From: Streptomyces sp. NBC_01591
GTDB lineage: Bacteria; Actinomycetota; Actinomycetes; Streptomycetales; Streptomycetaceae
DNA length: 64,000 bases
Direction: 5' to 3'
NCBI RefSeq assembly: GCF_035918155.1
Contig: NZ_CP109328.1
Location: forward strand, 744,001-808,000
The notes under the pieces were generated by a model. The model saw only the letters and a list, made by a program, of their open reading frames with translations. It had not been told where the DNA came from and ran no database searches. Of the stretch, positions 26,189-34,686 are shown one piece after another. Every line of letters begins with the position of its first letter. The first letter of the stretch is position 1. A program made the position numbers and the translations under genes.

Positions 26189-26306
26189 CTACCAGTGCAT
26201 GCCGAGTTGGTTGAGGTCCGTCCGGCGCTGCTCGGGGAGCTTCGCGGCGCGTTTGCGGACGTTGTCGAGCCGGGTGCCGAGCTTGACCACCACGAGCCCA
26301 TGGGGA
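26189..26306 (-). pseudogene. helicase-associated domain fragment 3
   Basis: The last about 37 residues of an HA repeat remain: VVVKLGTRLDNVRKRAAKLP, EQRRTDLNQLGMHW and a TAG stop at 26189-26191, followed by its terminator. Closest in wording to fragment 1 at 3401. Confidence 0.7.
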
Positions 26307-26455
26307 GGCCCCCGGCCCGGCCGGGCGAGCCGACGCTCCTGCAGTCACGGCGCGGCAGTCTGATCCGGCGGCACTTTCCCGATCTGGTCGCCGCGGCGAA
26401 GCAGCCTTCGTGGGTGAGAGTCGCGCGGAAGTTCTCCAGGGCACGGGGAGCGTGA

Positions 26456-26487
26456 CGAAGCCCTTCCCCGGCGGGGGAAGGGCTTCG
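26456..26487 (-). terminator. tRNA terminator hairpin
   Basis: CGAAGCCCTTCCCC pairs perfectly over 14 bp with GGGGAAGGGCTTCG around a 4-nt loop. It begins 6 bp after the 3' end of the minus-strand tRNA and is well placed to terminate it. Confidence 0.8.
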
Positions 26488-26493
26488 TGAGCG

Positions 26494-26563
26494 AGCGCCG
26501 GGCAGGCCTTGCACCTGCATTTCCCCGTAGGAAGCGGGACGTCTTTCCTTGGACCACCAACGC
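26494..26563 (-). tRNA. atypical tRNA-Gly(UCC)
   Basis: Reading the minus strand, a 70-nt cloverleaf folds. Acceptor GCGTTGG pairs with CCGGCGC (two G.U). The 3-bp D stem GTC/GAC has an 8-nt loop containing GG. Anticodon stem TCCCG/CGGGG encloses loop CTTCCTA (anticodon TCC), and the variable loop is AAAT. T stem GCAGG/CCTGC has loop TGCAAGG. The discriminator is U73, which with C35-C36 fits glycine identity. CCA is not encoded. Oddities are the T loop, where T-Psi-C would be T-G-C, and the short D stem. A -35 TTGACA (26593-26598) and weak -10 TGACTG (26569-26574), 18 nt apart, would start transcription at about nucleotide 1. Confidence 0.75.
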
Positions 26564-26671
26564 AGCGTCAGTCACCCTGAGTTGCGGCGAACTGTCAAGA
26601 TCAACTATAGCGTATGTGGGCCGTCGGCCGGCCCCGGTCGACGCGCGGCGGTTGAGCGGCAGATCCGGCCG

Positions 26672-26815
26672 ATGCGCGCGCTCAGCGCCAAGGCGTTCCC
26701 CGATTCGGAGACCGTGGTGGACGATGCGCCGGCCCCGATCGAGGCGGTCCGCGCCCAGCGCCGCCGTCGTCAGGCTGCGGCCACCGAGGTCGCAGCTGGG
26801 GCGGACTGCGTGATG
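26672..26815 (+). pseudogene. fragment of unknown protein, family shared with 44430
   Basis: MRALSAKAFPDSETVVDDAP then IEAVRAQRRRRQAAATE corresponds residue by residue to a second copy at 44430-44644 (MRELSRRAFPGTEAVPQDA, IDAARAQRRRQAAAAE). After the shared N-terminal 45 residues this copy diverges. The family is unknown to me. Confidence 0.4.
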
Positions 26816-27361
26816 CAGAGCCATCAGGGCTCGGAGGCGTCGCTGTTGGTTTGCCGGTTCGGCGAGCGGATCAGCAGCTCAGGCCTGGGCGTACGAGTAG
26901 GCCGCCAATACGGGCAGGCAGTTTTGCGCCCGGGAGAGGGGACGGGCCCCTTGGGCTTGGTATTGGGAACCGAGCGGGGATTTCGGCGCGAGCCTGCCCG
27001 GGCAGGGGACGAGGCGGGAGCGGATTCCGGTGCTCGCTCGTCAGTAGCCGCGGGGTTCTCCGTCATCGATCGGCTGGAGGCCTGCGGGAGGGAGAACGCT
27101 TGGTGGTTGTGTTGTCGAGACGGTCGTCGGGTGGCTCAGGTTCGTCCGGGAGATGGCTGTGTGCGGTATCCCCATCGGAGTCTGTGCCGCACGAGTTCTG
27201 GTCGGCGGTGTTGTGCCTCCTCTTGGTGAGCAGGTCTGGGACCCACTGTGTCGGTGCGGGATCCATCGGGGAGCAGACTCTCCTATCTGGACTTCTGACG
27301 GGGGTGCTGCGGGACGCGTGCCCGCGTGTCCGGGGTGCGTCCCGCAAGCGGGTCGACGAGA
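26816..27361. other. 546-bp stretch without a supported gene
   Basis: Open frames here are low complexity on both strands and show no ribosome site or domain. It separates the tRNA region from the 3' end of the methylisoborneol operon. Confidence 0.4.
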
Positions 27362-28231
27362 TCAGATCCGGTCGGCGGCGATCAGCAGGTACTGGAAGCT
27401 GCCGTTCTTGTACGCGGTCAGGAACGTGTCCTCGATGCCGGTGACCAGGGAGGACCTGGCGCGCAACTCCCAGTACGGGATGGTCGCCGCGGTGAGGTCC
27501 ACCACGCTGATCGGCACGAGCCGGTTGTTCGCCATCTCCTTGAAGTAGGTGGAGCGGGGGTGGATGTCGCAGATGTAGTGGGCGTTGATCGTCGAGACCT
27601 CGCGGGAGGGCAGCCCGTACGTGTCGTTGTAGCAGCCGGTGATGGTGACGTACCGGCCGCCGCGTGCGAGGAGGCGGGCGTATTCGCCGAACAGTGTCGA
27701 CAGGTCGACGTACATCGTGGACTCGTTGTTCCAGATGGCGCGGAACGAGCCGGTCTCAAAGCCGGTGTCGAGCATGTTCTTGAGGCGGAAGCGCACCTTG
27801 CCGTCCACACCGTGCTTCTCGGCCTGCGCCATGGCAAAGGCCACCTGGGTCTCGGAGATGGAAATCCCGTCCACGTGGCAGTTGAACCGCTTGTTGGCGA
27901 CAAGACTGCCGCCGCCCCGGCCGCAGCCGGAGTCCAGGAGGCGGTCGTTGGGGGTGATGGCGCCGAGGTGGTCGACGAGGAAGTCGGCCTGGGCGCACTC
28001 CAGGCGGTGCAGTTCGGCAATGATGCGCTCGTCGCGGGTGTCCTGGGGGCCCTCCAGGACCGACCAGTCGACGTCGCCGATGCCGTAGTGGTGATGGTAG
28101 AAACCGTCGACCTCGCCCAGCCGGAGGTTGACGGGGTTCTTCTCGCGGTTCCAGTAGTCGGCCACCGACTCCTGGTACGGACTGATGGCCGGGGCTGCTG
28201 CCGCGCCAGCTCGGTGCGCTGTGGTGGTCAT
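27362..28231 (-). CDS. geranyl diphosphate 2-C-methyltransferase
   Basis: This 289-residue SAM-dependent methyltransferase makes 2-methylgeranyl diphosphate from geranyl diphosphate, the first step to 2-methylisoborneol. Motif I is RLLDSGCGRGGGSL (residues 97-110). The N-terminal ISPYQESVADYWNREKNPVN and the substrate-pocket segment GFYHHHYGIGDVDW are hallmarks of the GPPMT family. ATG at 28231 lies 14 bp after the cyclase stop; upstream in-frame starts fall inside that gene. Last gene of the three-gene operon. Confidence 0.95.
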   Translation of the reverse strand: MTTTAHRAGAAAAPAISPYQESVADYWNREKNPVNLRLGEVDGFYHHHYGIGDVDWSVLEGPQDTRDERIIAELHRLECAQADFLVDHLGAITPNDRLLDSGCGRGGGSLVANKRFNCHVDGISISETQVAFAMAQAEKHGVDGKVRFRLKNMLDTGFETGSFRAIWNNESTMYVDLSTLFGEYARLLARGGRYVTITGCYNDTYGLPSREVSTINAHYICDIHPRSTYFKEMANNRLVPISVVDLTAATIPYWELRARSSLVTGIEDTFLTAYKNGSFQYLLIAADRI

Positions 28232-28245
28232 GCGGTTGCCTTCTC

Positions 28246-29493
28246 TCACCAGTAGTTGGGCAGGGAGTAGCGGTAGATGTTGGTGTGGTGCCATTCGTGG
28301 TTGCCGGCAACCCAGGCGGCGAGGCCGGTGGTGTAGCGGGCCAGGACCGGGTCCTGGGCGGCCAGGACGGAGGATTCGTCCTCGAAGGCGTGCATGATCT
28401 CGTTGTGGATGTCGACGGCCTTCAGGTAGGCGTCCTTCAGGCCGCGGCGCTCCTCGGCGGCGATCACCACCGGGAGGTTCAGGTGGTGCTCGTCGATGGC
28501 CATCTCTTTGGTGAAGGAGTACAAGTCGTTGACGAGCGTGGTGGCGTTGCAGGCCAGCGCGGTGACGCGCTGGACCTCAGGGCGGGAGTAAAGCGGTTCG
28601 GGCAGTTCGTAGCCGTCAACGGCGTCCACGATGGACAGGCAGGGGCGGAAGTTGTTGAACTGCCGCATCACCAGGTACTGCCACACCGGTGGGGTGGTGC
28701 GGGTCTGCGCCCAGGCGCCCTCGGCGAGATACCCCAGGTGCAGGCGTGCGATGTCGTGGATGAACCGTGTGACCTGGCTGGGAGTGGCGATGTCCCGGAA
28801 GGCGCGGATCGCATCGGCGTAGGAGCGCAGCGGAGCGTCCGCGCCCAGCCCCTCCTGCCACTGCTGCTGGTAGCCGTCCGCGGTGTGCAGGGGGTCCAAG
28901 GCGCTCTGCGCGATGATGAGCCGGCCGCCCAGGCCGACGGGGGACCCGCCGTAATCCTCGCAGTAGCAGTCATCGACGACGTTCTCCGCGACCAGCAGTT
29001 TGCCCGCGACGACGAGCCGCTCCAGATCGGCCGCCGCTGGGTGCTGCAGGACGACCGCGCGACCGACCTGGAATCCAGCGAAGTCCCCTGCCCATTCAGG
29101 GGGAAACAGGGCGAGCTCACGGGCCCAGGCTTCGAGTCGCCGGTCCACCTCGGCGACCTTGGCCGGGTCGGCGGGCACGGCGGGCGGACAGTGCAGGCCC
29201 GGAATCGGGTCACCGGCGCTGGGCCGGGCCACGGAGGCAGGAGCTGACCGGCCGTCGCCAGCGGGCGGCGGAAGGAGGGCCCTGGCCGCTGATGTGCCCA
29301 AGCCGGTCGGGCCGCCGGGAAGCCACGCCGCCGCCCGCTCCGCCGGGGGTACGGGCCCCGCAGCCGTCGGCTCCGGCGGCGGGGCCGACAGATCCAGTTT
29401 CCCGGGACGTGCCGGGTCGGACAGCAAGGCGCTCACCGGGCCCGCCACCTCATGGGTGGCGGGGGCGGCGAACATCTGGGACAGCAACGACAC
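28246..29493 (-). CDS. 2-methylisoborneol synthase
   Basis: This 415-residue class I terpene cyclase converts 2-methylgeranyl diphosphate to 2-methylisoborneol. The Asp-rich motif DDCYCED (174-180) and NSE/DTE motif NDLYSFTKE (322-330) bind Mg-diphosphate, and RY near the C-terminus is conserved. Residues 1-110 are Pro/Ala/Gly-rich and almost certainly disordered. In family 2B encapsulin systems such an extension on the cargo enzyme directs encapsulation, and the encapsulin gene is immediately upstream (35-bp gap). The methyltransferase follows after 14 bp. Confidence 0.96.
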   Translation of the reverse strand: MSLLSQMFAAPATHEVAGPVSALLSDPARPGKLDLSAPPPEPTAAGPVPPAERAAAWLPGGPTGLGTSAARALLPPPAGDGRSAPASVARPSAGDPIPGLHCPPAVPADPAKVAEVDRRLEAWARELALFPPEWAGDFAGFQVGRAVVLQHPAAADLERLVVAGKLLVAENVVDDCYCEDYGGSPVGLGGRLIIAQSALDPLHTADGYQQQWQEGLGADAPLRSYADAIRAFRDIATPSQVTRFIHDIARLHLGYLAEGAWAQTRTTPPVWQYLVMRQFNNFRPCLSIVDAVDGYELPEPLYSRPEVQRVTALACNATTLVNDLYSFTKEMAIDEHHLNLPVVIAAEERRGLKDAYLKAVDIHNEIMHAFEDESSVLAAQDPVLARYTTGLAAWVAGNHEWHHTNIYRYSLPNYW

Positions 29494-29528
29494 CGTCTCA
29501 GCCCTCCTTCACTCGCCGGATCAGGTGC

Positions 29529-30950
29529 TCAGTCACGCGGTCGTACCTCGACGTTTTCGAGAATGCCGATCGCATCCGGGACGAGGACGGCGGCGGAGTA
29601 GTAAGTGCTGACGAGGTAGGAGATGATCGCCTTCTCGTCGATTCCCATGAACCGGACGTTGAGTCCGGGCTCGACCTCGTCCGGCAGACCGGTCTGGTAG
29701 AGGCCGATGACGCCCTCGTTGTCCTCGCCGGCACGCATGGCGATGATCGAGGAGGTCTGGTGTTCCGAGATCGGGATCTTGCCGCACGGCAGGATCGGCA
29801 CGCCCCGCCAGGCGGGGATGTGGTGGCCGTCGACGTCGACGCTGCTGATGGCGATGCCCCGCTTGTTGCACTCCTTGCCGAAGGCGGCGATGGCACGCGG
29901 GTGGGCGAAGATGTACTCGGTCCCACGGCGCATGCTCAGCAGGTCGTCGAGGTCGTCCGGAGTGGGCGGGCCGGAGTGGGTCGGGATGCGCTGGTCGAAG
30001 TCGGTGTTGTTGAGCAGCCCGAACTCGGGGTTGTTGATCAGCTCCTTCTCCTGACGCTCGCGCAGCGCCTGGATGGTGAGCCGCAACTGCTGCTGCGTCT
30101 GGTTCATCGGCTGGTTGTAGAGGTCGGCGACCCGGCTGTGCACCTTCAGCACCGTCTGTGCCACGCTCAACTCGTACTCTCGCGGGTTGAGTTCGTAGTC
30201 CGCGAACGTGGTCGGCAGGATCGGCTCGCCCTTGTGGTCGGACAGGAAATCGATCGCGGCCTCACCGGCCTTGTTCGTCGGCTTCTGCGCGTCGGTGCTG
30301 CGCTGGTGGACGTGAGACCGCAGCGCCTCATGCTGGCCGGCGACCGCCTTGTACGCGCTGTGCGGCAGAGCCAGGACTGTCGTCGCAGTCAACGCACGGG
30401 CCGTGAAGTCCCACTTGCCGTCCCCCCCGGCCAGCACGTTGCCGCCGAAACTGTCGCCGTCCGACAGCCGGCCCACGATGGACTCACCCTCGTACTGCGC
30501 GGGCCTGACCTTCTCCACCTTGCCGTGCACGATCAGGTGGACGTGATCGGCCTTCCGGCTCTCCTCCACGATGACCTGGCCGGGATCGAACTCCTTCTGG
30601 ACGAACTTGTCGGCCAGCGCGCCCAACGCCGTGCGATCGTCGAACCCACGCAGCAAGGGCAGCTCGGCCAGCTCCTCCGGGATGACACGAACCTTGGACC
30701 CGTTCTTTTCGAACAACACCTTCCCGTCCCCAACCGTGAACGACAGGCGCCGGTTCACCCGGTAGGCGCCGCCGGGAACGTTGACCCACGGCAGCTTCCG
30801 CAGCAGCCACCGCGAGCTGATCCCCTGCATCTGGGGTTCGGACTTGGTGGTGGTCGCGAGATTCCGCGCCGCCGCGGTGCTGAGGCTGAGCTGCTCCTGT
30901 GCTTGTTCCTGCGCCTGCGTGGCTTCTGACGGGCGCGTCTCGACAGTCAT
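29529..30950 (-). CDS. eshA: family 2B encapsulin shell protein (EshA-like, cNMP-binding domain)
   Basis: This 473-residue protein starts at ATG 30950 behind GGGAGAGG. The N-arm (1-75) and the C-terminal region (about 225-473, including [39 protein letters not shown] and [20 protein letters not shown]) fit the HK97-type shell fold of family 2 encapsulins. A Crp-like cyclic-nucleotide-binding domain is inserted at about 95-215 ([31 protein letters not shown]). Shells of this type package the terpene cyclase encoded next. The phosphate-binding cassette reads [15 protein letters not shown], without the Glu and Arg-Ser expected for cAMP. First gene of the operon. Confidence 0.92.
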   Translation of the reverse strand: MTVETRPSEATQAQEQAQEQLSLSTAAARNLATTTKSEPQMQGISSRWLLRKLPWVNVPGGAYRVNRRLSFTVGDGKVLFEKNGSKVRVIPEELAELPLLRGFDDRTALGALADKFVQKEFDPGQVIVEESRKADHVHLIVHGKVEKVRPAQYEGESIVGRLSDGDSFGGNVLAGGDGKWDFTARALTATTVLALPHSAYKAVAGQHEALRSHVHQRSTDAQKPTNKAGEAAIDFLSDHKGEPILPTTFADYELNPREYELSVAQTVLKVHSRVADLYNQPMNQTQQQLRLTIQALRERQEKELINNPEFGLLNNTDFDQRIPTHSGPPTPDDLDDLLSMRRGTEYIFAHPRAIAAFGKECNKRGIAISSVDVDGHHIPAWRGVPILPCGKIPISEHQTSSIIAMRAGEDNEGVIGLYQTGLPDEVEPGLNVRFMGIDEKAIISYLVSTYYSAAVLVPDAIGILENVEVRPRD

Positions 30951-31089
30951 CGACTACCTCTCCCAATTCATTGAGATGACCCGCCTGACTCCAGCAGGGC
31001 AGACTTCACCAAGGGACAGGCGGAATCACGTTCCGTGCCTATTGCTAACGCATCGTGACGAATGGGTGCGGCAGGCGCGCCTGCCGCGC

Positions 31090-31170
31090 TCGAGCGCACC
31101 GCGGCAGCGGCGGTTTCTCGCCGAGCGCCTGGACGGGCTGGTGGACGAGCCCAGGCCCGGGGCGGAGACG
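31090..31170 (+). pseudogene. IS630 helix-turn-helix relic
   Basis: [18 protein letters not shown] is the end of an IS630 DNA-binding module, as in the transposase at 1-1030. Nothing else of that element is visible around it. Confidence 0.5.
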
Positions 31171-31379
31171 TCCCTGCTCATTGCCGGTTGCGGCCTGCGC
31201 GCGGCACGGCCCGGGTCCGGCCCCCCTCCACGGTGGGGAGCCGGCCCGGCATGCGTCTCGTGATGGTCGGGAGGAAGCCGCAGCCCCACGTTTCCCGCCG
31301 GGTGCGGAGGTGTTGTGCGGCTGGCCGGGTGTTATGCGGTGGCGGCCCGTGCCGGCACCGCCCGGCTGCTCCTGGCGAA

Positions 31380-31495
31380 GCTGGCCTCGGCGGCGGGACC
31401 TCGACTTCGGCCCCTTCGCCTTGACCGGGCAGCGGCGCCCGGCGAAGTCCAGACCCTCGACGTTCACGCCCAGGATCTCCTCTGGCTCTGAGTGA
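31380..31495 (-). pseudogene. tyrosine-recombinase fragment
   Basis: Frame reading [20 protein letters not shown] followed by [15 protein letters not shown] resembles the catalytic-domain segment of phage-type integrases found in Streptomyces elements. The catalytic R-H-R-Y set is not present in the surviving piece. Identification from memory, moderate confidence. Confidence 0.4.
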
Positions 31496-31924
31496 CGAGG
31501 AGTAGCGAATTCAGTGCTGCTTCGTGTAAGCGGACACTTCGCAGTCGTGGGCCGGAGAGCCGCAGAACTGCGCACTTCCCGGCCTGAGTTTGCCGGTCTC
31601 TTCCCTGGTCAGGGGATGGCGGACCGGTTTGTGTCAACCCGAGGATCGCCTTGGGGCCGTCTCGGTGAGCCTGGTGGGTTTCTGCGTGTCGGGAGCCTGG
31701 CTCTTTCGTCGGTGGAAAGTGCGGTCGGTCCGGGTTCGTCGGGCCGGGCGGGATCTGTACGGGCATCGGGATGCGAATCCCGGATGAAGGAGAAGCGCGA
31801 TGGGTGCGGAGATGCGGGGCGCGGGCGGTGGTGCGGGACGCGGCTGAGATCTCTACCGAACCCGGGGCGGTTCACTGAGCGGCCGAGTTGGCCTGCCTTT
31901 GATGGCGTCGAGATACTGACCCCT

Positions 31925-32517
31925 GTGAGTAGCGTCGCGTTCGTGGTCATCTCAGGTCTACCGGGCAGCGGGAAGAGCACCCTGGCACGGAGTCTGGCCA
32001 GGCGCCTCAGCCTTCCGGTGATCGATAAGGATGTGATCCTGGAGTCCCTCTACGACTCGCTCGGAGTCGGTGACCACGCCTGGCGAAACAGGCTGAGCAG
32101 AGCAAGTGACGACATCATGTTCGCCTTGGCAGCGGACGCCGGCCGGGCCGTGCTCGACAACTGGTGGCATCACGACACCGCCCCCGACCGACTCCAGAGC
32201 CTCGCCGGCCTCTTGATCGAAGTCCATTGCGACTGCGACGTCGCCCTCGCTGCCGAGCGATTTCAGGCACCCGACACCCCGGCCACCTCGACCCGCAACT
32301 CACCCCCCAGCAGGTCGCCGAGCGCGTGGCTGCTGTCCGTGCCACTTACCCGGGCCCACTCAACTTGGGCGGTCCGTTGTTGACCGTCGACACCAGCCGC
32401 GCCGCCGACGTTGCGGAGATCGCGGAGAAGATCGCACACACCCTGGGCACCAACCACAACGAGCAGACGACACTTCGCACGCGGGCCCGGGCCGAAGCGC
32501 CTGCCGCGGCCAGTTGA
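31925..32517 (+). pseudogene. P-loop kinase (AAA/zeta-like), single frameshift
   Basis: GTG at 31925 opens VSSVAFVVISGLPGSGKSTL with a perfect Walker A, then IDKDVILESLYDSLGVGD and DNWWHHD, as in small cytosolic nucleoside/amide kinase-like ATPases. Near 32275 the frame breaks, and the other frame supplies HPGHLDPQLTPQQVAERVAA and LLTVDTSRAADVAEIAEKI to the stop at 32517. A one-base loss explains it. The full protein would have about 197 residues. Substrate unknown. Confidence 0.65.
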
Positions 32518-32574
32518 CCCCCGTCCGTGAGGGCGGCGGACCTTGAGCCCGCGGAGCTCTTCTTGACGTCCGTA

Positions 32575-33300
32575 TCATGCCGGTGTGGCCGGTCGGCGGG
32601 TGCGTGGGCGCCTGTGTTCTTCGGCGAGGTGGTCGAGCTGGACGGCTTCCAGCGATGTCTTGGTGATGCGTTCGGTGCCGTCGCAGATGGCGGTGATGGC
32701 TGTCTGGCGGATGAGGCGGGCGAGGCTTCCGATCCGTCCCGCGGTCCGCTGGTGAAGGTAGGACGCGTGGCGGGGGAGGGTCCCTACCCGGTGCGCGCGG
32801 AGATCGAGCGCGGCTTCCACCGCCGTGATCAGCTCTTTGAACGGCTTGTGTTTCCCGAGCCGCGCCGGGAACGCTCCGCATTCCACCAGGCTCGCGCGTG
32901 CGGCGAGTTGCGCGCCACGCACACCGCTGAACAGGGCGGTCGTGGTGACGTCGATGCCCGCGTACATGAACGTCGCACCGATGCGTTCGGTGAGGCCTTT
33001 GAGGAGGTCGGCGGTCTGGGCGCCGGTGGTGGTGCGGGGGTTGAGGCTGTGGATCTCGTCGATGAGAACGAGACGGACACCGGCCTGGTTGTAGGTGTGG
33101 CAGACCGCGTCGGTGATCTGGGCCTGGGGCATCCGGGTGGTGACGGGGATGCCGAGGTAGCGGGCGAATTCGGTGGCGAGGGTTTTCGCACTCGCGCCGG
33201 GCGGGACGAGGACGTACGCGACCGGTACCGGGGGATGCGCGGACGAGGCCGACAGCGGGTGCCTTTGGGTGTGGAGTGCCGGTGGGCGGCGGTTCACCAT
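32575..33300 (-). pseudogene. tniB: TniB/TnsC-like transposition ATPase with internal deletion
   Basis: The 241-residue frame starts MVNRRPPALHTQRHPLSA, as in intact TniB proteins, then jumps directly to VAYVLVPPGASAKTLATEF. The about 100 residues that normally hold the N-terminal domain and Walker A are missing. Walker B and later motifs remain (RLVLIDEIHSLNPRTTTGAQ, FMYAGIDVTTTALFSG, RTAGRIGSLARLIRQ). Without the P-loop it cannot hydrolyse ATP. The preceding 33294 frame is the TniA tail, so the tniA-tniB order of a Tn5053/Tn7-like element is preserved. Confidence 0.7.
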
Positions 33301-33488
33301 TTCTCAGCCTCCGCGCGGGCGTCATACAGCCCGTACCCGGTGTGCGGGACGCCCGGCAAGCCGTCGTCGTCTTCATCGGCGTCCTGGTCCGGGTGTAGCG
33401 GCTCGTCGGGGGCGTCGTCGAGATCGTCGAGGCTGTCGGGCCTTTGCAGCTCCCGCACCCGCGCATGCAACTCGGCCGACACCTCCAT
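33294..33488 (-). pseudogene. TniA (Mu-type transposase) C-terminal relic
   Basis: VSAELHARVRELQRPDSLDD with a long acidic linker and the ending GYGLYDARAEAEKW matches the C-terminus of Streptomyces TniA-type integrase-core transposases. Its stop overlaps the tniB start. The catalytic core is gone. Confidence 0.55.
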
Positions 33489-33629
33489 AACTTCCTACCC
33501 GCCCCAGTGGCCCTGCGCCGGTGGGAGCGATCTCGGTCACGTCCTGGAATGCAGGGAGTGTTCCACGCCACCTGCCCGTCCGGCCCGAGCACGGGGTCCG
33601 GGCGTGCGCAGCGCACGCGTGGGGCACCG

Positions 33630-34529
33630 TCAGCTCGTTCTCAGGGCGGCGCAGAGGGTGGCGCGGGCTGCTCTGCCTTCGGGGATCGGCAGGAGGGGGT
33701 AGACGTGCAGCATCGTCGGCGCCTCGTGGAAGTCCACTTCGAGGCCGGTTGTCGTGGCGCGGGCGGCCAGTCGGCGGGCGTCGGGGTTGACGATGTCGCG
33801 GGTTCCGCTGAACAGCGTGATCGGGTTCAGCCCGGTGAGGTCGGCGAGAAGGGGGCTGACGTGCGGGTGGTCGGCGGGGAGGTCTCCGCGGTACAGGTCC
33901 CCGGCGTAGCGTGCGCCGGGGACGGCGAGCCAGGGGTCGCGGTCTTCGAGCGGGGCGATTCCCGGGTTGGTGAGGGTGATGTCCAGCCAGGGCGAGATGA
34001 GGATCGTGCGGGCGGGCGGGGGCAGTCGGCGGTCGCGCATGTGGAGGGCGACGGCGAGGGCCATGCCGCCGCCGGCGGAGTCTCCGATGAGACTCGGACC
34101 CGTGTCGGCCCCGTCTTCGAGGAGTTCGGCGGCCAGGTCGGTCACGGCCGGTACCACTTCGACCGCGGTGGCCAGGGGGGCGAGTGGGTAGATCGGCACC
34201 GTGACCCGGGTGTCGGTTTCGACGGCCAGCTGGGCGATCAGCTTCCAGTGCTGAGGGGCTATCTCGTTGATGTACGCGCCGCCGTGCAGGTAGATCGCGC
34301 GCCGTCGGGGGGTGCGGACGCGCGGGGTGACCTCGTAGATGGGCCATCCGGCCACCCGGCGTACGGCGAGGTCGACCGAACGCTCAAGGCCGGCCGGCGG
34401 CGCGTACCCGACCGGGCGCACCGAACGGGCGAGGACCTGTCCCCGGACAGCCTCCGCCGAGCTGAAGAGTTTCTTGGCGCCGCGAAGCCTCAGCACGGTT
34501 GGCATCGCTCTGCTGGTCAGGCTGGGCAC
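33630..34529 (-). CDS. HSL-family alpha/beta hydrolase
   Basis: This 299-residue esterase/lipase carries the oxyanion motif AIYLHGGAYINE, the nucleophile elbow SLIGDSAGGGMALA, the acid in FSGTRDIVNPDA and His in MLHVYPLLP. The N-terminal cap (LRLRGAKKLFSSAEAVRGQ) resembles EstA-like enzymes linked to polyketide or antibiotic detoxification. It lies 157 bp downstream of the MFS gene on the same strand, and 15-bp tandem repeats occupy that gap, so it may be cotranscribed or have its own promoter. Confidence 0.88.
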   Translation of the reverse strand: MPSLTSRAMPTVLRLRGAKKLFSSAEAVRGQVLARSVRPVGYAPPAGLERSVDLAVRRVAGWPIYEVTPRVRTPRRRAIYLHGGAYINEIAPQHWKLIAQLAVETDTRVTVPIYPLAPLATAVEVVPAVTDLAAELLEDGADTGPSLIGDSAGGGMALAVALHMRDRRLPPPARTILISPWLDITLTNPGIAPLEDRDPWLAVPGARYAGDLYRGDLPADHPHVSPLLADLTGLNPITLFSGTRDIVNPDARRLAARATTTGLEVDFHEAPTMLHVYPLLPIPEGRAARATLCAALRTS

Positions 34530-34564
34530 GGTACGGCTCCGTTCCTGGGGCGCTCGGTGTACTT

Positions 34565-34594
34565 CGGTGACAGGTCAGGCGGTGACAGGTCAGG
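34565..34594. repeat. 15-bp tandem duplication
   Basis: CGGTGACAGGTCAGG occurs twice head to tail (34565-34579, 34580-34594), with a further GTCAGGTC after it, in the leader of the esterase. Confidence 0.8.
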
Positions 34595-34686
34595 TCAGGT
34601 CGGTTTTCTTCGACTGGGGGTGGTCTCCCTGACGGACTCGAGCTGCTGTGCGGCTCCACGGGCAAGCACCGTGATCGTGCTACGAG

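Noticed and set aside
29292..30929. 545-residue plus-strand frame opposite the encapsulin gene
   Set aside because: Antisense shadow; no motifs, no ribosome site.
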